DNA of 64,000 nt. Source: Sporolactobacillus sp. STSJ-5. GTDB taxonomy: Bacteria > Bacillota > Bacilli > Bacillales > Sporolactobacillaceae. The notes below the pieces were generated by a model that searched no databases, was not told where the DNA came from, and worked only from the letters and a program-made list of their open reading frames with translations. This document shows positions 59,033-64,000 of this stretch, piece after piece; position 1 is the first letter of the stretch; the number at the start of each line of letters is the position of its first letter. The DNA lies in NCBI RefSeq assembly GCF_024385605.1, contig NZ_JANFOJ010000002.1:62001-126000 (forward strand), given 5' to 3'. The position numbers and the translations under genes were made by a program.

Positions 59033-60229
59033 ATGACTCTTCAAGGGAAAAAAATCGTGCTTGGTGTAACTGGAGGAATCGCTGCATACAAGGCAGCGGA
59101 CTTGACGAGCCGGCTGGTTAAATCAGGAGCAGATGTTCATGTTTTGATGACGGAATCTGCAAAGCACTTTGTCGGATCAGTTACTTTTCAAGCGCTCACA
59201 AGGCATACCGTTTATGATCGCGTCATCTTGGATGAAAAGGAGGGACAAATTGCTCATATTGACATAGCGGATGATGCCGATGCATTTATTGTAGCACCGG
59301 CAACCGCCAATACCATTGCCAAAATGGCGTCGGGTATCGCTGACGATATGCTTACTGCGGCGGCACTCGCTTCAAAGGCGCCGTTATGGATCGCTCCGGC
59401 TATGAACGTCAATATGTATGCACATCCCGCTGTTCAGAAAAATTTGCACGTCCTTCAAAGTTACGGTTATCACTTAATTGGTCCGGAGAAAGGAAGATTG
59501 GCGTGCGGATGGACAGGTTCAGGAAGAATGACTGAGCCTGAAGATATTGTCCGTGAAATCGACGACTTTTTTACTCGTAAGTCACTTGTTGGGAAAAAAA
59601 TTCTCGTTACCGCCGGCGCAACAAAAGAATCGCTTGATCCGATCCGCTTTTTCAGCAACCGTTCCAGTGGGAAGATGGGCTATGCGATTGCTGAAGCTGC
59701 AAATCAGGCGGGTGCTGAGGTGACGCTTATTGCCGGAACTGACCTGGCTGTTTCTCCTGAAATCAAAAGAATTAAGGTAACCTCTGCACGTGATATGTAT
59801 CGCGAGGTCATGAAACGTTATCCTGATGCGGATGCAGTAATAAAGGCAGCCGCTGTCGCGGATTATCGCCCAGAGCAGGTGAGCGAGACAAAAATTAAGA
59901 AATCAGAAGGTCCGCTGACGGTCACCATGGTCAGAAATCCGGACATACTGAAAGAGTTGGGCGAAAAGAAACAGAATCAATTACTCATTGGCTTTGCGGC
60001 TGAAACCGATCATTTGGAAGCAAATGCACTCAAGAAACTTGAAGCGAAACATTTGGATCTGCTCGTCGCCAATCATGCGTCCGACAGCTTTGGAGAAGAT
60101 ACAAACAAAGTAACGTTCTTTTTTGCGAGCGGGAAGCAGCAGGAGTTTGATACGATGCATAAACAGCAAGTTGCATCAACTATTTGTGATGCCCTTGCCG
60201 AATTGTTTGAAATGAGTGAAACGAAGTGA
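59033..60229 (+). CDS. coaBC: Bifunctional phosphopantothenoylcysteine decarboxylase/synthase
   Basis: The product is 398 aa from ATG 59033, behind AAGGAAGTG. It performs two steps of coenzyme A synthesis. The N-terminal flavoprotein half (CoaC) has GVTGGIAAYKAADL, APAMNVNMY and catalytic Cys158 in ACGWTGSGRM. The C-terminal half (CoaB) has VTAGATKESLDPIRFFSNRSSGKMG, KAAAVADYRP and the lysine pair in SETKIKKSEG. coaD lies in the same window. It overlaps the priA start by 4 nt. Confidence 0.95.
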   Translation: MTLQGKKIVLGVTGGIAAYKAADLTSRLVKSGADVHVLMTESAKHFVGSVTFQALTRHTVYDRVILDEKEGQIAHIDIADDADAFIVAPATANTIAKMASGIADDMLTAAALASKAPLWIAPAMNVNMYAHPAVQKNLHVLQSYGYHLIGPEKGRLACGWTGSGRMTEPEDIVREIDDFFTRKSLVGKKILVTAGATKESLDPIRFFSNRSSGKMGYAIAEAANQAGAEVTLIAGTDLAVSPEIKRIKVTSARDMYREVMKRYPDADAVIKAAAVADYRPEQVSETKIKKSEGPLTVTMVRNPDILKELGEKKQNQLLIGFAAETDHLEANALKKLEAKHLDLLVANHASDSFGEDTNKVTFFFASGKQQEFDTMHKQQVASTICDALAELFEMSETK

Positions 60230-62646
60230 TTGCTGAGGTTTATATTGATATTCCGGCAAATCCGGTGAATAAGCCGTTTGATTACCAAGTTCCGGAGCCG
60301 TTCAGCGATATTTTAGCACCAGGAATGCGTGTAACCGTACCTTTTGGGCGGATGCACCGTCTTGGCTTTGTGACGGCACTCAAGGAAAGTTCGGAATTTA
60401 CTCGATTAAAGTCGATTGATACAGTTGAAGATCATCTGCCTGTCCTAACAACGGAACTCTTAAAATTGGGCCGCTGGCTGGCGGACACGACGGTCTGTGC
60501 GACTGTAGCGGCTTATCAAGCAATGCTTCCAGCAGCGATGAAAGCTGATTATAAAAAAGTGATTAAAGTTGAGGACCCAGAGCAGTTAGAAAATGATGAT
60601 CCGAATTTGGCTGAATTTTTCAGATCGAAGAGACAAGCGCTTTGGTCGGAAGTAGTAAGAAACGATTCGGAATTATTAAATCCGATTAATCGAGCATTAC
60701 GAAGGGGCAGCCTTTCCATTCATCAGCTGGTACGCAACCAAGCGACTGCGAAACAAGTGGCTGCTGTTTCAGTTGCTGTTTCTAAAGAACGATTGAACCT
60801 TGAACTTTTACAACTTAATGATCGAGCCAAACGCCAAAAAGAAGCACTTAACTATTTTATTCGGCAATCCGATTCCGCAGCATTCCATCCGACAATGCGT
60901 GCTCTCATTGATGAAGGCTTAAGCAGAGATGCAATTTTGAAACTTGCGGAAAAAAGGTTGCTCCGCATCGATCAGATCGAACAATTACGCAATCCCTATA
61001 AACGATCAATTGAACACACCGAACCGCTAAAATTAACTGATGAGCAAGCGAATGCACTTGCACCTATTTTGCACTCAATGGATAAGCCGGAGCATCGCGT
61101 GTTTTTATGCCATGGTGTCACAGGGAGCGGAAAAACGGAAATCTATCTTCAATCCATTCAGCATGTGCTTGAGAAAAAGCAGCAAGCCATCGTTCTTGTT
61201 CCGGAAATTTCATTGACTCCGCAAATGGTTTTACGATTCAAAGGCCGCTTTGGCGATCATGTGGCTGTGATGCACAGCGGATTGAGTCGAGGAGAAAAAT
61301 ATGACGAATGGCGAAAAATTCGTGAAGAAAAGGTGCAGGTTGTTGTCGGTGCTCGATCGGCAATTTTTGCACCTTTCAATAATCTAGGATTAATTATTAT
61401 TGATGAGGAGCATGAATCCAGTTATAAGCAGGAAGACATGCCGCGCTACCATGCACGCGACATTGCTATTCACCGAGCGCAAGGCCACCAGTGTCCGGTC
61501 GTCCTTGGGAGTGCAACACCTTCGCTCGAATCTTTTGCGCGTGCACGTAAACAGGTTTTCACACTACTTTCTTTGAAAGAGCGCGTCAATCACCGTCCGC
61601 TTCCTTCTGTTCATATTGTTGATCTCCGAGAAGAAATGCGGCAGGGAAACCACTCGGTATTCTCTAAGGAACTGCTTGAGAAAGTGAAGGATCGACTTCA
61701 AAAGAAGGAGCAAACGGTGCTCTTTTTAAATCGACGCGGGTATTCGACTTTCGTTATGTGCCGATCATGCGGGACCGTTGTCGAGTGTCCTCATTGCGAT
61801 ATATCCTTGACTTACCATCGCGCGCAGCATCTATTAAAGTGCCACTATTGCGGGTTTGAGCAAAAAGTCCCTGACACCTGCCCAACCTGTGGCAGCGATG
61901 CGATGCGCTTCTTTGGGACGGGGACACAAAAAGTTGAGGCAGAACTTAACAGGCTGATTCCTGAAGCGCGCGTTATCCGTATGGATGTAGATACAACACG
62001 GAAAAAAGGAAGCCATGAAAACTTGTTACGGCAGTTCGGTGAAGAGAAAGCGGATATACTGCTCGGGACGCAAATGATAGCGAAGGGATTGGATTTTCCA
62101 AAGGTGACGCTCGTAGGGGTACTGGCAGCAGATTCATTACTGCATCTTGCGGATTTTCGTGCATCGGAAAAAACATTTCAGCTTGTTACTCAGGTGGCCG
62201 GACGTGCAGGAAGACATTCATTACCGGGCGAAGTTGTCATTCAGAGCTATAGTCCAGATCATTATGCGGTGTTAGATGCTGCACATCATGATTATGAAGG
62301 CTTTTACAATCAAGAAATGGCGCTCCGTCATCGAGGAGGTTATCCTCCGTTTTTCTATTTGGCAATGGTTCGACTCACCCATCCGGAACCTGCAAAGGTA
62401 GCGGAAGCGGCCGAACGAATTGCAATGATTTTGAAAAAACAGCTGTCCGGTTCTTCTCAGATATACGGTCCGGTCGTGCCGGCTGTCTCAAAGATAAAGG
62501 ATAGATATCGTTACCAGTGCATGGTAAAATACAAAAGGGAACCTGCTCTTCTGCCTGTGTTGCATCAGATCATGCAGCATTTTCAAGAGAGCGGAAAGAA
62601 CGGTTTGCAAGTGTCTATTGACCTTAATCCTGTTGCACTTATGTAG
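60226..62646 (+). CDS. priA: Primosomal replication restart helicase PriA
   Basis: The product is 806 aa from GTG 60226. PriA recognises stalled forks and reloads the replisome. It has the N-terminal DNA-binding domain (FDYQVPEPF), Walker A GVTGSGKTEIYL (about 297-308), DEEH in IIIDEEHESSYKQ (Asp393), and a zinc-binding Cys region (about 510-560, CRSCG, CPHC, CHYCG, CPTCG) inserted before the last helicase motifs (GTQMIAKGLDFPKVTLVGV, QVAGRAGR). Nothing is truncated. Confidence 0.96.
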   Translation: MIAEVYIDIPANPVNKPFDYQVPEPFSDILAPGMRVTVPFGRMHRLGFVTALKESSEFTRLKSIDTVEDHLPVLTTELLKLGRWLADTTVCATVAAYQAMLPAAMKADYKKVIKVEDPEQLENDDPNLAEFFRSKRQALWSEVVRNDSELLNPINRALRRGSLSIHQLVRNQATAKQVAAVSVAVSKERLNLELLQLNDRAKRQKEALNYFIRQSDSAAFHPTMRALIDEGLSRDAILKLAEKRLLRIDQIEQLRNPYKRSIEHTEPLKLTDEQANALAPILHSMDKPEHRVFLCHGVTGSGKTEIYLQSIQHVLEKKQQAIVLVPEISLTPQMVLRFKGRFGDHVAVMHSGLSRGEKYDEWRKIREEKVQVVVGARSAIFAPFNNLGLIIIDEEHESSYKQEDMPRYHARDIAIHRAQGHQCPVVLGSATPSLESFARARKQVFTLLSLKERVNHRPLPSVHIVDLREEMRQGNHSVFSKELLEKVKDRLQKKEQTVLFLNRRGYSTFVMCRSCGTVVECPHCDISLTYHRAQHLLKCHYCGFEQKVPDTCPTCGSDAMRFFGTGTQKVEAELNRLIPEARVIRMDVDTTRKKGSHENLLRQFGEEKADILLGTQMIAKGLDFPKVTLVGVLAADSLLHLADFRASEKTFQLVTQVAGRAGRHSLPGEVVIQSYSPDHYAVLDAAHHDYEGFYNQEMALRHRGGYPPFFYLAMVRLTHPEPAKVAEAAERIAMILKKQLSGSSQIYGPVVPAVSKIKDRYRYQCMVKYKREPALLPVLHQIMQHFQESGKNGLQVSIDLNPVALM

Positions 62647-62663
62647 AAGAACGTGTTCGAATA

Positions 62664-62684
62664 CCGGGAAGAATGGCTTCCCGG
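62664..62684. other. Hairpin between priA and fmt
   Basis: CCGGGAAG (62664-62671) and CTTCCCGG (62677-62684) form a perfect stem with a 5-nt loop, flanked by TTCGAATA and TTCGAATAGG. Only CTTT follows, so it is at best a weak terminator. It sits where def lies in B. subtilis. Confidence 0.5.
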
Positions 62685-62736
62685 CTTTCGAATAGGCTCT
62701 AAACCAGGATTTAATTTTGCTGAAGAGGATGATTCA

Positions 62737-63681
62737 ATGAAAATAACATTTATGGGAACGCCGGATTTTGCGGTACCCGTCCTGAAACATTTACTGGAAG
62801 ATACGGCTTACGATGTGGTCTGCGTTGTAACGCAACCGGACCGTCCCAAAGGCCGAAAGCATAAATTAACTCCTCCTCCGATCAAGGTGCTCGCTGAGAG
62901 CTACGCTGTGCCGGTTCTGCAGCCGGAGAAAGTACGCAAAGCGGAGGCGGTTAAAGAAATTCTAGACTTCGATGCGGATTTATTGGTTACCGCTGCGTAC
63001 GGGCAAATACTGCCTGAGTCCCTGCTCAAGGGCCCACGGCTGGGGTGCGTGAATGTTCATGCCTCATTACTGCCCGCTTATCGCGGAGCAGCTCCGATTC
63101 AGCAGTCGATCATTGACGGACAGAAAGAAAGCGGCGTTACGATCATGTATATGGTGAAGCAGTTGGATGCGGGGGATATCTTATCACAAGTGCGAGTGCC
63201 TATTGAGGATCAGGATACATTTGGAACTTTGCACGATAAATTAAGTGCCGCCGGAAGCACCCTGCTTATGGAAACCTTGCCGAAACTTGCGGCAGGCTCG
63301 CTGAAACCCCAGAAGCAGGATGAAAACAAAGTCACATTTGCGCCGAGCATCCAACATGAAGACGAGGAAATTGTATGGGAGAAATCCGCTCCGGCGGTAC
63401 GCAACCTGATTCGCGGACTGAATCCGTTTCCAGGGGCGTTCACCCGACTTGGAGGTTCCGTATTTAAAATCTTTGCTGCTGAGTTAACAGATCTTAGGTC
63501 AGCTGAAAAACCAGGCACTGTAATCAGATGCGACTCGGATGGACTTTTTGTTGCAACAGGCGATGGTCAAGCTGTACAAATTGTTGAGTGCCAACCTGCG
63601 GGGAAAAAAAGAATGAAGACTGCTGATTTTCTTAGAGGCACACGTGTAGAGACCGGCACTATACTTGGAGTGAAATTATGA
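62737..63681 (+). CDS. fmt: Methionyl-tRNA formyltransferase
   Basis: The product is 314 aa from ATG 62737 (MKITFMGTPDFAVPVL), behind GAAGAGGATG; an in-frame start at 62653 adds unrelated residues from the hairpin region. Fmt formylates initiator Met-tRNA with 10-formyl-THF. It shows VTQPDRPKGRKHKLTPPP, the catalytic region NVHASLLPAYRGAAPIQ (Asn-His) and DAGDILSQ (Asp). The C-terminal tRNA-binding domain is present. rsmB overlaps its stop by 4 nt. Confidence 0.96.
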   Translation: MKITFMGTPDFAVPVLKHLLEDTAYDVVCVVTQPDRPKGRKHKLTPPPIKVLAESYAVPVLQPEKVRKAEAVKEILDFDADLLVTAAYGQILPESLLKGPRLGCVNVHASLLPAYRGAAPIQQSIIDGQKESGVTIMYMVKQLDAGDILSQVRVPIEDQDTFGTLHDKLSAAGSTLLMETLPKLAAGSLKPQKQDENKVTFAPSIQHEDEEIVWEKSAPAVRNLIRGLNPFPGAFTRLGGSVFKIFAAELTDLRSAEKPGTVIRCDSDGLFVATGDGQAVQIVECQPAGKKRMKTADFLRGTRVETGTILGVKL

Positions 63682-64000
63682 GCAAACCGACAGCTCGTGA
63701 GACCGCATTAGATTTGCTGCTTGCAATAACAAAAAAGCATGCGTACAGTCAAATAGTTTTGAACGAGACACTTAACGCCGGACACTTATCGGATAAAGAT
63801 AAAGGATTGGTTACTACTCTCGTTTATGGAGTATTGCAGCAAAAATTGACATTGGATTATTATTTATCATCTTTTGTGGAAAAGAAAAGAAAAATAGATG
63901 ATTGGGTGGAACAGCTGCTTCTTATTTCAATTTACCAAAAAGCATTTCTCGATCGCATTCCAGACCATGCACTTGTGAATGAAGCTGTTACGATTGCAAA
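63678..64000 (+). CDS. rsmB: 16S rRNA (cytosine(967)-C5)-methyltransferase RsmB, 5' part
   Basis: The ATG at 63678 overlaps the fmt stop (ATGA). The frame is open to the window end, giving about 107 residues. The sequence SKPTARETALDLLLAITKKHAYSQIVLNE... and DHALVNEAVTIA is the NusB-like RNA-binding domain at the N-terminus of RsmB/Sun. The methyltransferase part lies outside the window. The order priA-fmt-rsmB is that of B. subtilis without def. Confidence 0.9.
   Translation, partial: MSKPTARETALDLLLAITKKHAYSQIVLNETLNAGHLSDKDKGLVTTLVYGVLQQKLTLDYYLSSFVEKKRKIDDWVEQLLLISIYQKAFLDRIPDHALVNEAVTIA

Overview
This is a chromosomal window from an endospore-forming member of the Bacillales. It carries spoIIGA-sigE-sigG, spoVD, spoVE, rsfA, ylbJ and a minus-strand RNA that looks like csfG. 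Gene order closely follows the Bacillus subtilis ylb / dcw / ylm / pyr / ylo backbone. Base composition is moderate and many genes start with TTG or GTG. The exact genus cannot be fixed from sequence reading alone; a Sporolactobacillus-like organism is a guess only.

Layout. (1) 0-10.7 kb is the ylb block: a possible gene tail, a degenerate CAP-like membrane protein, ylbC, ylbD, ylbE, ylbF (ricF), ylbG, csfG RNA on the minus strand, rsmD, coaD, ylbJ(-), ylbL, tmcAL(-), ylbN-rpmF, rsfA. (2) 10.8-27.5 kb is the division and wall cluster: mraZ, rsmH, ftsL, pbpB, spoVD, murE, murF, mraY, murD, spoVE, divIB, ftsA, ftsZ. murG and murB are absent, and a terminator lies where they would be expected. 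(3) 27.8-39.9 kb holds spoIIGA, sigE, sigG, ylmC, ylmD, ylmE, sepF, ylmG, ylmH, divIVA, a T-box leader and ileS, ylyA, lspA, rluD. (4) 40.0-49.4 kb is the pyrimidine operon pyrR-B-AA-AB-K-D-F-E with two PyrR-type attenuators; pyrP and pyrC are absent. (5) 49.5-55.2 kb is the most strain-variable part: two membrane proteins of unknown role, a VanZ-family protein, a convergent HAAS-RDD / PadR pair, and a two-component system with an elaborate multi-span kinase. (6) 55.3-64 kb is the ylo block: rqcH, yloC, gmk, rpoZ, coaBC, priA, fmt and the 5' part of rsmB. remA and def are missing from their usual places.

How the genes fit together. The dcw and ylm genes build and position the division septum and its peptidoglycan. 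SpoIIGA processes pro-SigE in the mother cell, and SigG then drives late forespore genes. The pyr genes make UMP under PyrR attenuation, and ileS is under T-box control. Regulatory signals I could read directly include a MraZ operator with 10-nt periodic GTGG boxes, a long-spacer spoIIG promoter with Spo0A-like boxes, a sigma-F/G promoter in front of sigG, a sigma-H-like promoter in front of ftsAZ, the T-box, both pyr attenuators and several intrinsic terminators.

I see no CRISPR array, insertion sequence, prophage, rRNA or tRNA. The regions most worth a second look are the csfG candidate, the CGATTGG-containing intergenic repeat, and the 49.4-55.2 kb envelope/signalling island.
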